A model generated the notes under the pieces. It was not told where the DNA came from. It saw only the letters and a list, made by a program, of their open reading frames with translations, and did no database searches. From Anisakis pegreffii (Eukaryota; Nematoda; Chromadorea; Rhabditida; Anisakidae), in NCBI GenBank assembly GCA_035041965.1, contig JAPYMA010000052.1:186001-250000 (forward strand): 64,000 nucleotides of DNA. Direction: 5' to 3'. Position 1 is the stretch's first letter. Every line of letters begins with the position of its first letter. Positions 13,527-26,358 of the stretch are shown here, piece by piece. The position numbers and the translations under genes are program-made.

Positions 13527-15775
13527 TGAGAACAATGGCCGTGAACGATTCGACCTTATTGGAACAGAGAGAATCTGATTGTATATACGGAAGTTTATTA
13601 CAGTATTTGCTAGCAGTTGTATTGGTTTCCTAACGTTTCTCCAACGTGAATGCTGCCATTCAACAGTGTTGTGCCATTTTCCACTCATTTTAAGACTTCC
13701 ACTCGTGCTGAATGCAGCACAGTTTAGTTGATAGTCTATAAACGGAATCGTCGAGTAATCTAACCAATACGTTACAGTTTTTTCACTTTTCCCTGAAATA
13801 CTGCTGAAATTTTGATAATATTTTGATTGAAAGTTCATGTTTCAATGGTACTCTGGCTGAACGACTGTCAAGCAGTTGAACCACTGAATTGTTGAGCATT
13901 GAAAGGATTGTTTTCAAAAGACAAATTGATAATTATTTCATCAACTTGGAATGGAGGAAATGGTTTTTCACTGTGTTTATTGTTAGTACAATATGATAAC
14001 TCGTTCAATGTGTAATAAAATTTCAACGACTCGTTGTATAACAGTTTCCCAATTGCTTATTTATTGAACAACATTTCACTGGATACCAAAAAAAGATAAG
14101 ATTATGAGGATTAATAATGAAGCGCAAGCCTCTAGGCTTCACCACGAGCCACGTACGTTTCTATGTGAGCATCTCAAGAATGTTTATTTGTTGAGTTTTT
14201 AGTTTGCAACATCAAGTTCATGGATTTAACATCAAGCTCCTAAACTACTTCTGAAACGATGTTTTATCACTGAAGTGAAGTCACACGTCTTAGTCTTATG
14301 AGAAAATATGAACAAAATGAAATATGGACCCGTTTGAAAACAAAAATGAAAACAGAATCACTTATAAAACCACTCAATGCAGAGGAAAATTTTCTACAGA
14401 ATTGTATAGTGAATTATATTTTCAACAGACAAAATTCTATGGAAAAATTAGTCGAAATTATACACCTATTAAACTGGAGCTTGAACTAGGGTACAGTTTC
14501 AGCTGCATGTAATTTTATCGTATGAAAGAAGAAAGTAAAGAATGACAAGGATGTGATCACGTTCTGTGACAATTTTTTACATGGAATCTGAAGAGAGAAT
14601 TTTTTGGCTTTCATCTGTGAAACATCATCATTGCAAAGGGTCCGATTTTTCAAATTTTGCTAGAAATGATCTGATTCTTAACCTATTCTGAGTCTAAAGT
14701 ACAACGATGAGCAGATGATGAACTGTTCATCTGAGACTGATTGTCTCGTTGTAGCATACGTATAAGAGTCTGCGATTAAAACGCATCGGAATCTCAATCG
14801 CTAAATGAATGGAATATTGCATGAGTGAAGAAAAGCTCACAATGAATATCGCAGCAATTCAATGCCACCGAAACTTTGATCATTCACAAACATCTTCAGT
14901 AAAAACTTCAGCAATAGACTGGTCATTTAGAAAAATCCAGCAACAGCACAATCAGTCAATCGGAAATCGTTGCACCCTCCAATAGCGGATTATCAGACTG
15001 AGTCTTTTAAGTTCATTGATGAGAAACTGAGAATAGAGCAGAGTTCAGAACAGACCATAATCTTGCCGCACAATCATACTGAACAAAATTAGAATGTTGC
15101 TCTCAATAGAAGTTTGCAAAGAAACAAAATGAAGTCGATCCAAATGAAAAGTGACGAGAGGTGGGCATTTTTTGGTACAGTAGGAAAAATGCGGTAACAG
15201 CACATTCAGGAATTCGAATTCCGATGATTGAATTGTGCTATTGAACAGCTGGAAAGTCATTGGCTGCTTTAGACGTTACGGCCATTCCAGTTGATGCGGT
15301 ATTGCATCGATTCCGTAGCATCTGCAAATCAGTTCGATTCATTTCGTTTCTCTTATTACACCGTATACTAAGCCAATTACTGCTTTTTTTATGTGGTAAT
15401 CAAATCTGACAGGTTGCTCACGTCGCACACTTAATTTACTAACAATTTTCGATCTCTTCCAAAATCGTTGATCAGATAAAATGTGGAAAATTGCGCGATC
15501 GCTCGAATGATTATCGTGCTAAGATGAAAAATATGAAAAAAAATTAGTGGCAATGAAGGTTGAGTACAGAATTAAACAGTACGCGATTCAAACAACCAGC
15601 AGGCTCAGAACCAATGATCAGTTGAAATTTAGCAAGTCAGATTTTTGAGTCGGTCTTAGCAGAAAGTAAATCAAACGATGATCAACGCTAGAATAATAAA
15701 ACATTTTTGATTCGTCTGCTTCAATGATGATTCAGTCGGAATGATCATGTTGAAACGGCAAATGATTTAAAATTT
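13527..15775. other. no gene recognised
   Basis: Downstream flank of the Gly-rich peptide gene. Open frames are short and overlap in several frames, and no motif was recognised on either strand. Confidence 0.55.
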
Positions 15776-16705
15776 CTAATGTGATGGTAATGAAACGCTT
15801 ACAGGAAGAACCGGGTACTCATCGTAACGACTGTAAGGTGGTGGCCAGGCCAATGGAGACACCGTTAGATCAGGAGGAATATCGTGAGGATTTGGCAGAT
15901 TATAGTGATCATTGTTGACTGGATTGGCTGGGATCGAATGTTGTTGCTGTGGAAATGGTTCAGATAGCATATGATCATATTGAGGCAAATTCGAATATGG
16001 AATATACGGAGGATTATAAACTGGTGACGCGGTATTTGTCGAATACGGTGGGCAGCAAGCTGAAATTCGTGGTGAATACATCAGTGAGATCTGAATAAAT
16101 TTATCTCAAGCAAGATAAATAACATTCTGACAAATTACGGCTCTGCCATAACAACGGAATTGTCACCTGGATATGGTGGTGGAGGAATCGGCGCCTGACC
16201 AATGCCCACTGGCTGCCCAACTGGCGAGAGTTGACCTTGTTGATCTCGACGTCTAGACCGAAAAAAGCATCATTCTCTTGCAGTAAAATATCCTGACAGT
16301 GACAAATTACAATTTGCAATTGAAAGCCAAGAAGTTTACTTTTTCAGGATCGAAAGACTTTCGGTTCCAGTGAAAAATGACTAAAATTATGGGAATGATC
16401 AGTTTTGATTCATTAGCACAATTCGGTTTTAGCAAAAAAATTCAGCTCAAGAATAGTGCTGTTGATCTCAATATTATGTTTCCAACTCGTTCCACTTGTA
16501 ATCATAAATATTCCAATGATGAACTAGTTCATTCACTTGGACTGAATGAAAAAGTTTATCATTGGAAGCGAAATCAATGAACTTACATAAGTACAACGGC
16601 AAATTTCATACACAGAATCACAATGAATATACCAACGAAAGCAATGAATGGTAGGATGATAAAGAATGGTATCCCCAACGTTTCGCTCATTAATAAAAAC
16701 ACATT
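15776..16705 (-). CDS. TP1: membrane protein with PPxY tail (3' exons)
   Basis: Three exons join on the minus strand: B 16587-16705, C' 16167-16252 and C 15776-16104, together 177 codons plus stop. B reads MSETLGIPFFIILP and on through one strongly hydrophobic helix ending CMKFAVVL; its donor is AT|GTAAGT. C' is 86 nt, phase 2 to phase 1, as in TP2, TP3 and TP5, and carries RRDQQGQ and IPPPPYP. C is rich in Pro, Tyr and Asn, with CCPPYS, NPPYIPY and WPPPYSRYDE. If the C' donor (CCAG|GTGACA) is not used, the frame instead ends 11 codons later. The shared 86-nt size and phases argue for splicing. The likely role is a single-pass adaptor whose PPxY motifs bind WW domains, for example of Nedd4-type ligases; this is inferred from motifs. 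The 5' exons are not identified. The acceptor of C (TTGCTTGAG) is weak. Confidence 0.65.
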
Positions 16706-18284
16706 CTGAAAGCAAGTTTCATGCTCGGCAGTTTAAAGGTTGACGATCAGGCGAGTATTTTCGATATCAGTCTGCATAGTGACAACCCATCACTGAAGGG
16801 TTTTAGTGTAGATCTGATTTCAATTGAGGATTGGTTAATCAATTTCAAATACGAGTTCATTTGTATACAAAGAGCAACGATGAGAAAATCTCAAAAATTG
16901 GCCAAAGCTAAGTGCAACAGAAATTACTGACAGGTGGTGATCGACACCTATCATTTAGCCACAAATAATGAAGGAAAATACCATCTTGAGAAGGCGTTAT
17001 GCTGAACTGTCGCAGAATCGAACAAAAAGAACACGGGAAACGAACATCCGAGGATCAAATGCTCCAGATTCTTGATTTCGATTACAGGCTGAGAATAGGC
17101 TTTGATTTGTTGAGCCGAGAATCGAATGTACTACAAAACAAGCTTCGCGAGTGAATCAATTCACGATTGTGACTGTAGTCAGAGCTGATTGGTGAATACG
17201 TCAATGTGCACTAATTTCAACAGCCGTTCACAGGAAGTATGAGACAATCATTACGCAAAACTGCAGGTATGATTGCACTAAAGTGCTTCCGTTATCATGC
17301 AAAGGAGTGATTACTGATATCCGATTCTGAGCAGACATCAAATGGCCAAAGAGTGCATGCTTGAGATGGATTTGGTAGGTAGGATTGAATGAAAAAAAGG
17401 AATCCTGATGGCGCACACAAGAACGTCAAATAGATAACGACAGTACAAAATGAACGACTCGCCAACGCAGCCGTTGCTAGGCATCTGGATAAGCTCACAG
17501 TGTGAAATTTATGTGTGCAATGATTGTTTGATGAATTTGAAGGCGTGAGAAGTTGCGCTCGCTCAGATTCGTAAAAATTTCATGTAAATGAACAAAATGA
17601 TTTTGCAAACTGAACTTATAAAAAATTCGCTTTTGAAATACTTACAAACGACCAAATTTATCGCCTTTGTAATGCAGCATTCACAATTAACCACTGAAAG
17701 TGATCGTATTGATCAACAAGTTGCTGTGCGCAATGCTGCGATGTCGTTGTGGAACTGGTGTGAAGTAAGCATCGAAATTTGGTCAGGTTGAGAATTTTCT
17801 CCGGCTATAACCAATTTCAAAACCGCCGCAAAAATTGACTCAGCAGGATTTCGATTAAAACTAAATCTCATTTGGTTAACATCACTTGTGGATAAACCAA
17901 ATGAAATTCAGTGTCAACATCAACGTCTAGCAATAGGCCAATTTGTTCGCGTCGACCAATGAGGCGTCTGAAGGTAAGTCCTAGCAGAGTGCGTGCTTCT
18001 TGAAACATCTGCCAATTGAATTAGCACCAGATGCGTTCTGAGTTCGACGAACAATCGATAATTCGCGGCCTTTGTATAGGTGATGGCTTCCGGTCAACGG
18101 TAAGTCGGAAAATTTCGAAAAATTTCGATCGGAATTCCGACGTTCAGATTCCCAACGATCAGTTCCGATCATCGGAATGTTGAAAAGTCAGATCGGTCGA
18201 ACTGTGACCGACATGAAATTTCACACTGATACCATCACGAATACAGTGTATAATCTATAAACTCATTTGAAAGTATCAAGCTCA
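16706..18284. other. upstream of TP1; possible first exon unresolved
   Basis: The missing 5' end of TP1 should lie here on the minus strand. One candidate is 17295-17498, an open frame with a hydrophobic stretch followed by Cys-containing sequence (TLWPFDVCSES). A second frame in the same place contains NGCVGESFILYC. Neither has a clear start codon with matching splice phase, so no exon is called. The rest holds no recognisable gene. Confidence 0.3.
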
Positions 18285-18288
18285 CTGT

Positions 18289-18980
18289 CTTCTAACTAAC
18301 GCTGTCCTCAGAAACAAAGTTGTTTCTTCACACCGTTGCATTCCCGAGGTCCTCTATTTTGAGAGAAGTATGCATGTTGTCGTGCGATTTTGCTTATATT
18401 CAGAGAAATAGCTGAAATTCTCACGTTGTTCGTAGACACTTTTTTCAATGCAGTATATCATCATAGATCAACCTGTACATTACTTTAGCATCAGAGTCAC
18501 TATCTTCAATCTAACGCTCTCCTCAGGTTTGCCCAGCAACTTGGTCATATCTTCACACCGTTGGATTTCCCAGGTCTTCTACTTACAGAAAAGTATAAAC
18601 TTTCTCGGACAATTTTGCTGGCCTTCAGAGAAATAGCCGATTTTCTGAAGGTATCTGATGCAGCTCGGCGGCGCTCATTTCAATGCACTGTATCTCTGTT
18701 GATCAAACCGTGCGTTCATTCAGCAGTATCAATGTCACAAGCTTCAAACTAACGCTGTCCTCGGGTTTGCTCAGAAACATGATCGTTTCTTCGTATCATC
18801 GGATTCACCAGGTCCTCTAGTCCCAGAAAAAATATGTATCTGGTTGGGCGATTAGGAACATCTCCAGTTTTGAAGGCACACTCCTGTGTTTGCATGGGCC
18901 GCTGTCGCGTTGAAGTGCTTTCGTAGACTGATACGCGAACAAGACATTCGATGAAGTCCTCGTTTTTTATCAATGCAATT
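18289..18980. repeat. three tandem copies of a ~235-bp repeat
   Basis: Three diverged direct copies start near 18289, 18510 and 18746. Each begins with a form of TAACGCTGTCCTCAG and continues through a TTTCTTC...CACCGTTG block and GGTCCTCTA, then a GCGATTTTGCT-like block and a GATCAA-containing end. Related fragments occur in two introns of the chitinase and, inverted, at 33.6-34.1 kb, so this is a dispersed repeat family in a short tandem array. Confidence 0.7.
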
Positions 18981-19530
18981 CAATGAGTGCAACAGTTAGC
19001 AGAACCTGGCAAGTACGATGAGTTACAAAGTAGCATTGAAGAGATTTTCCATCGCTGTTATATGACCACTTGAAATTTGTTTACTCAGCCAACTTTCTCT
19101 TCAATTCTCAGTTCTTCACTGCAATATTTCAGCAAAAAGAAATTCTGGTTTGTATACAAATGTGGTATTGATCAATGTATATTTCTGCATTTGTCATTGA
19201 CCTACTGCACACTGCGTTTACTGTACTGGATAAGCAGCTATCGTAAAGCTTGCGTGAATGGAAGTGTGCTCCTGCCATCGCTGCTAACTGCTGCTCTTGA
19301 AAAATTCAGTGCCGAATTTCATAAACTCAACGAGATCTCAACGAGTATACTGAAAGGATTAACTCACCGCAAACAAAAGTGTACTGATCCCGACTGCTCA
19401 GAAAAATAATCAGATGTATTTCCAGTTTATAATCTAAATTTGATTGGTTCGACATTCTTCGCCCACTGACCGTTCGTTCAATTCTGCTGTACCATAATTG
19501 TGATTTCATTCCCTAATTTGACTGTTCAGA

Positions 19531-22500
19531 ATGGCGTCACGCCAGCTTGTCGCTTCAATTTTCCTTTGGTGGATGGTCGTTGCTCTGAAACTGTCAACTG
19601 CTCATGGATACCGTTCAGGTTATACGCTAAGTGATTTTATTGCTAGATGGAACATCTTTTAGTGTTTCTATTTCATACTAGTCAAGTACAAAAATGAGCA
19701 TCTTAACAAGGTTACCTCGATGTGCTTCATCACCGTAGCATCGACAAACTTTTTTCCTGGTGTTTTTGATGATCAATTTGTACTAATGAATCAAGCCCAA
19801 CATTTATTGTTCACCACTAAAACAGTTGTGGACTCTGTGATTAATAGCCGCAACATCACTCAATCACTGATAAGGAATTTTTGAAAAAAAGTGCTTTTAT
19901 GCACATTTTGCTCGCATGCTCACCAATTCACTATCACTCGCAACAGCCAATTTTTAAAGAAGTGTTGTTCAAACGATGCGCATGCTATAAGCGAAAATAC
20001 TTGAGTTGTTGCTCATATTCATTGCTCTCGATTTTGGTCTGAGCTGCTGGCCTATTGCCTGCGACAAAAGTATGTTTGTGGTTGTTCACTCATTGCTCAG
20101 TGATCACCAGTTTATCACTACTCATTCGGAAATTTTGGTGTCACTTAGCTCATGAGTTCGCAGTAATTGCACACTCAACATATCGTTGCAGCTGAAGCAA
20201 CTTCAAGGCTGACACCCAACCGTCATCGCCCACCGCTAAACACAGCAGCTGAAGACTCAACATTCGATTACATTCGTCCGTGCTACTTCACCAGTTGGTC
20301 ACAATACAGGCAAGGTGTTGTATTTTCTTTGCTTTCCTCTGCACTGACACAGTCACCTAACTGACACAATTTTGGACCGAGAACATTTTGAGTTGCTTAA
20401 AGATTGTTAAGTTCATTCTGCTCATGAAAGCTGCAAAATGCTAACGGATTCGATTTGTCGCAAGTGATCAACAGTATGAATGACTGTTGATCACTGCTGC
20501 ATTCATTGTTCATATTCTAAGAGTTGTGGCGACGGAGCGCGAAAAAGACGATTCGTGAGGGACACCAAAGTGATACGTGAAATCAACCTTTAAATCTGTA
20601 CTTAGCTGAATATGTATAAGATGTACACGGATATCATGCACTATCGATTCGGATGATGAAACTTAACTTTCGTATATCTCATTTGGAGGATCTTCTGCCT
20701 TTTCGTGTTTGTATCTTATGAATGCTTTGTGTTTCGATACATAATACAGTGTTAATACAAAATAAACACCGAAAAGAGTGGATGAATGCCACACAAAAAG
20801 TCTCCTTCTCATTCGTAAAAGAATCATTACAGTGTTTTTTAAGGTGGCGCTAAATACACACCTGAAGATTATGTTCCCGGACTGTGCACTCATATTCTCT
20901 ATGCGTTCGCATCTATTGACGAAAGCAACTTCACGATCGTGTCAGTTAGTCGCCATTGGTCCATTTCATTGCTCATTATTTTGCAAGCAGCAAGTGCGTA
21001 ATCACATTTCACTCTGTTGACAAAAACGGAAAAATACAAACATTGAATACTTTTGACAGGACACTCTTTGTTGATGAAGACAATCTTCTGTAGGTCGACC
21101 AAACTAGCTCTTGAACGTATTAATATTTTGTCGGACGATTTTGCTTAGTTGAGGATATATAGCTATTTTATTGAAGCTATCTCAACTAGCGCTGAGGTGC
21201 TCATTGATATGCATTTGATCACTAGAGATCAATACATATTATACATTATTATAGAAATACAGATTTGACGTTAATAAGCTCTATTTTGGTTGACATTCAT
21301 GTGACTCACCGTTTACCGTCGTTCGTCAACAGCTCATTCCTTCATCATAGACGAGCGTATAAACAATGAATCACATCAAAACTGAATCATAGAACGCTTG
21401 GGTTTTCAGTGCATTCGATGAGAACGATGTGTCAAATGAGTGGTCAAAAATCGGTATGTATGAGCGAGTGAATAGGCTGAAAAAAATTGATCCCCAGTTG
21501 AAGACGCTCATTTCAATTGGAGGATGGAGTTTTGGAACGAAGATCTTCCAGGTGCTCATTTCATACGGTGTACTTGACAAGAATTTACGATTGTCAGTGC
21601 ATAATTGCCACCCACTTTGTGATAAGTGCCATATTCGCATACCTTGGACTGAAAATGTAGCAAGCCATTCAAGGAAGGGAATTTTGCTGCATTTTGATAC
21701 CTTGGACATCAGTGCAAAGTGCTCAAGATAGTCAGTGAATTGACGCGATTAAAGGATCATTAGGTAACCCGAAAAACTCGTTTCCCGATCGCTTGACAAC
21801 TATGAGAAGTTGTTTTGCTATTGACCGCATGTTTTGAGTCAACATAAGGCTCTACCTTAAGCCTGACTATGAGACTGGAGCTGAAAATCGACCGAAAAGT
21901 TTGCTTCAGTTTATGTTTTTTTTTGGCGCACCTTTCAAGTAAGCAATTTAGTCGACAATCATCGGTTTCTGATCATTGTGATGCTCAAATTTCAGCAAAC
22001 ATCATCCAACGAAACCAATCGCTCTAAATTCATAAGTTCAGCAATTGATTTCGTGCGTTTCCACAATTTTGATGGTATCGATATAGACTGGGAATATCCG
22101 AATGGAACGGAAGATATCAACAGCTTCACACTTCTCATGAAGGTTCGATGCCCAATGTAGCCATTTGCAATATTATTTCTTTTGCATTGAACAGTGGCTG
22201 AATCGTTGTGTTCGCTGACTTGCATTGTGTACGGTATCGAAAAATACTGTGCTTGTTTGATTACGACAGGAACTGCGTAGGGCGATCTCCACGGAATGTT
22301 TGGATACGACTCGGAAAGACCGTCTACTTCTGACAGTGGCAGTATCAGCAAGTCGGAAAACTATCAAAACAGGCTATAATATTCCTGAATTGGCCAAGTA
22401 CGTTACCCAAAAATATTTGCCTGACATCAAAATTGTGACCGAAACTTGAACATAGTACAGAAAATCCGTCTGCAAATCTTTTCTGGAACTGTAATTTGCA

Positions 22501-25439
22501 CAGTGCTTGAAACGATAAATGGAAACGATCAATGCGATGATAGATGAAAAAGTGAATGAGTCAAAAAAAGTCATTTCATTTTCAAAATGTTTTGTGCTGT
22601 TCAATAATTGCATTACGTCTTAGATACGTTGATTTTGTGCTTTTGATGAGTTACGATTTCCACGGTGCTTGGGAAACAACGACAAATCTTCATAATGCTT
22701 TATATATGGAACGGTGGATGAATGACGAGCAAAGGATGTTGAACGTTGTGAGTCCATCTTTGAGCTGTTGAATAATTATGCCGCAACTTGATCTAATGTA
22801 AGATAGACGAGCCAAATTGAATCACTCGAGCAAATTTGATTCTTCTTTACGTTCTTTTCGGAAAAGAAGATATAACTGTTTCAGCATTCTGTAGAATCAG
22901 ACGAGCGAGTTCCATATTTTCGACGTTTACACAGTGCAATAAAATGATGAAATACCCAGAATGCGCAAAAAATGTCATTTGTAACAATATATTCTTGTCG
23001 TTTTTTGTATCAAATCTGAAACAGTTGCAATTAGCTGAAATGAATAATTGCGAGGTCATTTTTTAAAGTGTATCTCATGCTGATTCTAATGATCGCTATT
23101 GATGAATGCTCAAGTTCATGATAGGACTGGGCAGCGAATTACTGGGCACTAAAGGGTATGCCTCGACGGAAAATCATTATCGGTATACCAACGTACGGCA
23201 GAGGGTGGACACTGAATTCAACGAAGCCCTCATCATGTCATATCGGATTGTATGCTGCTTCCCCATCGAATGCGACCAAGTTTGTTGTGGAATCCGGTGT
23301 TGCCGCATACTATGAAGTTAGCATAGTTTTACTGTTTCCCCCATCTGCACTAAAATCAAACTGCTTGGCATTCTTGCTCACCAATCAACTACTCAGTTGA
23401 TTGCGGTCGTAACTGCATAGCGGAATTTGATAATCTTTGGATGCTTCACACCTAATTGTTAATTAATCACTTGAAATCATGTCGGTGAGATAATGCCGGA
23501 TGAGGTGAACAGATCCGTCTGTGCAGTAATAATTGCAAGTGTTGTTTTATTGGCATCGTTGCATGTGTGATCTTCTGGCTTATTCAGATATGTGAAATGC
23601 TCACCAAAGGAGCCAAGAGATGCTGGGATGCGGAAGGCGCAGTTCCCTATCTGGTTTATGAAAATCAGTGGTTCACTTATGATGATGTAGAATCGATCCA
23701 ACGAAAGGTCTGTTTCGATTCACTGCAATTGATCGCCGGACAACATTTTTGACCTCTACCCATTAATACTCATATGCTTTCCTTTGGCCAAGTATTACCT
23801 CATGTCCGCTCCTCGGAGCTGCTTTCAAATGTCAACGTAGCCACGTGACATGCACTATAACTGCAGAAGGCTAATGCGGACCAAGAATGCACTTGAATAG
23901 CAATGAATTAGATTGTGACAAAAGAAACCACAGAAGTTTACAGCAGATTCCAATGTTCTTCCTGGGCTGAATTCATTGCATAACGGGAATTCCCTTTACG
24001 TTAAAGGCAACAATCTCATGATGACCATATTCAGCTAGTTTTCGAATATCAACTATCACTCACTTAAATGACAGAAACTTTTTCAGATGGCTTATTTGAA
24101 ACGACAACTTTTTGGTGGCGCATTTGTGTGGACGCTGGATTTTGACGATTTTAATGGTTTATGCGATACACACCGAAATGACACGTATCCTTTGATCAGA
24201 ACAATCGTTCGAGAATTGTCCGGAAGAGATATCAATACGGTCTGTATTCTGCGACTCATCGAATATTTTCAATACATGAAGTGAATGATATTGATCAATC
24301 GAAAAAATATCACTGATTATACTGCTTTTGTGATCTCATTTACTTGAGTACCTAGTGAAGAGTTTGCGGAAACTTCGTTTCCTACCGTCAGGTTTCTCAT
24401 GTGTTGTCAGTCGCAGTTGAGGTCCGAGGATAGGTCGCTACCACACGAGATTCATCTCCCTACAAACAGCTTCTCCCCTTCCTCCTTTCTAATTTTACCG
24501 AGCAATTCGGCTTAGTTGAGGAGATGTAGGTATTTTATTAGTACTATCTCGGGTGCCACCTTCAAAGCTACCGTATTCTCAAGTTTGCCTAGTAACATAT
24601 GAATTTAATTGCATCAGTCGATCCAGATGGATCTCCCCATTCAGAAAAATATATATTTTGTCGAGCGATTTTGTTATCCTGAGCAGACATAGCCCTTTTC
24701 TACAAATAGTTCCAATTCAATAGCGCAGTCGCGCTCATTCACACAAATTGATCACTATAGAGCAATCAATACGTTCATATAGCAATAGGCTGATTGCGAT
24801 CTTCGAGCTAACCGTCTTCTGAAGTTTGCCTGGAAACATGACGCCAAAAAATGTATATTGTGTAGTTCAGTTGAAGAACGTGAATCGAACATGTCACAGG
24901 AAATCAGGCAAAGAATCAGTCAACTCTACCACCCTGCCGACACCGGCATACAAAAACTCTTTAGGTATGTTCTTCATTTACATGCTCTTAGGAGTGAATG
25001 TGAACAGAAGGTGATTTGTATTCAGCAGTCATTCATACATGGACAACACTTTGAGTTAGTACATAAATTACATGATGTACAACATCGAATGTGACGATCG
25101 CTGTGTTATTGCTGAAAATTTTCAAACTAATTCCCGTAGGATGCAGTGGATTGATCTGTTGCTCATCTGTTCGAATGTATCTGCGATTGCACGCACATCT
25201 GAGTTAGAGTAAATAAGTAATAGAGCCATGTTTCAGTGGACCGTTGTGAAACAGATGGCTTCTTCCCGAATATCGAAGACTGCCACAGCTTCTATCGATG
25301 TGCCGGAGGTATTTCGTACAGTTTTGTCTGCCCGACTGGATTGGCATTCAATCGATCAACACTTCTCTGCGATCATGTTACCAATACAAAATGTCCAGGA
25401 AACAGCACAAGATTGCCTCGTCGAAGGCAACCAAGTTGA
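19531..25439 (+). CDS. GH18 chitinase with C-terminal CBM14, 12 exons
   Basis: Endochitinase, predicted to hydrolyse beta-1,4-linked GlcNAc of chitin outside the cell. Exons: 19531-19618, 20192-20314, 20844-20940, 21410-21551, 21996-22142, 22270-22397, 22624-22747, 23125-23316, 23588-23707, 24087-24217, 24900-24964, 25237-25439. They total 1560 nt, 519 residues, with every phase agreeing. Residues 1-26 are a signal peptide. [12 protein letters not shown] starts the barrel; SIGGWSFG is at 138-145, and the catalytic motif [10 protein letters not shown] at 176-185 has the acid E183. MSYD is at 250-253, GIPTYGRGW at 303-311, and the barrel-closing FVW at 400-402. A Ser/Thr/Pro linker (about 432-452) leads to a peritrophin-type domain with cysteines 456, 468, 474, 484, 497 and 505. 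The ATG sits one base after TTCAG, consistent with trans-splicing. Weak points are the donor of exon 10 (ATT|GTCCGG) and of exon 3 (CGT|GTCAGT). The nearest known layouts are nematode chitinases used in egg shell, moulting or gut. All catalytic residues are present, so I expect an active enzyme. Confidence 0.93.
21115..21300 (+). repeat. dispersed repeat copy in chitinase intron 3
   Basis: Contains GGACGATTTTGCTTAGTTGA, TAGCTATTTTATT and GCTATCTCAACTAGC, then GCTCATTGATATGCATTTGA and GATCAATACAT. The same string of blocks occurs, inverted, at about 33,840-33,960, and a diverged direct copy lies in intron 10. Confidence 0.7.
24490..24840 (+). repeat. dispersed repeat copies in chitinase intron 10
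   Basis: Two consecutive diverged copies of the same family: GAGCAATTCGGCTTAGTTGA with a TATTTTATTAGTACTATCTC block, then a second copy with TTTTGTCGAGCGATTTTGTT. Each ends in an AGTTTGCCT...AACATGA(C) block like that at 18.5-18.8 kb. Confidence 0.65.
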
Positions 25440-26358
25440 AGTTGTCATCAGATCATTTCGTTTTATAGTATAGTACTCCACCAAATGATCAAGCGATGTT
25501 GAAATGATGTATAAAATTGTGGAAGAATTCCGAAATTGCCTTGAAAAATCTAAGCTATGCTCCTAAGTACTGCGTGTTTGAGCAGGAATTCGAAACTCAT
25601 TCAATGGGGAATTCCATCACATTGAGGTAGCATTTTGGCAGAGCAATTTCGGCAACTATTCGACTGACCTGAGATGGTCTTCAATAAGTACCGTGCGATA
25701 GATCCTGTTTACACACACAACGAAAACATAAGGCATATGTTATTTGCATTTTTGCAGTGAACTTACATACGTTGATAATACATATATTGTCATGTGAAAT
25801 AGTAAACAAATTCAATGATTATCATCAAATGAATGTGAACTCAAATAATTACATAAAATTGCATTAAGCGGACATGCATAAATTTACAAAACATGAACAT
25901 ACACAACTTCATAACACATCTATTATTACATACAATATAGATCGAAAATGATCATTACTATTTACAGATCCACTGAAAGATCAATAGATATCGAAGTAGT
26001 TGTAACCGATTCCATTTCAGTTCATTTTGGTAAATTTCAAAAAAATTACCGAAAATCATTCAGTGAAAAATCATTTGCCTATTACTTCACAATAAAATCT
26101 CAACTCTGCTAAGAGCATTCGAAAATTTTCTATCCAAGTTCGGAAAAGAGAGTGACATGAGAAATCAATTTAGGGGATCTTCTCTCATTGATTTGTTTCG
26201 AGTAGCATGCGAAATGTGTTCTCCATATGTTTGACTGCATCGGCAGTTACATCCCCGGCTCTTATCGTTTAAAAAATCATAGATTCAAACACGAAAAGCA
26301 CTTTCGACTCACTGCAAGGTGCATTAGTTGCGTGCATTGGTGAAGAATTGATAACGAG
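25440..26358. other. intergenic between convergent chitinase and TP2
   Basis: AT-rich 3' flanks of two convergent genes (chitinase +, TP2 -). No exon or conserved motif seen. Several AATAAA-like strings lie on both strands. Confidence 0.5.

Noticed and set aside
21008..21089. Exon-like open stretch in chitinase intron 3 ([15 protein letters not shown])
   Set aside because: Using it needs a different donor for exon 3 and inserts about 30 residues absent from the GH18 fold; skipping it gives the expected FTIVAFDENDV join.
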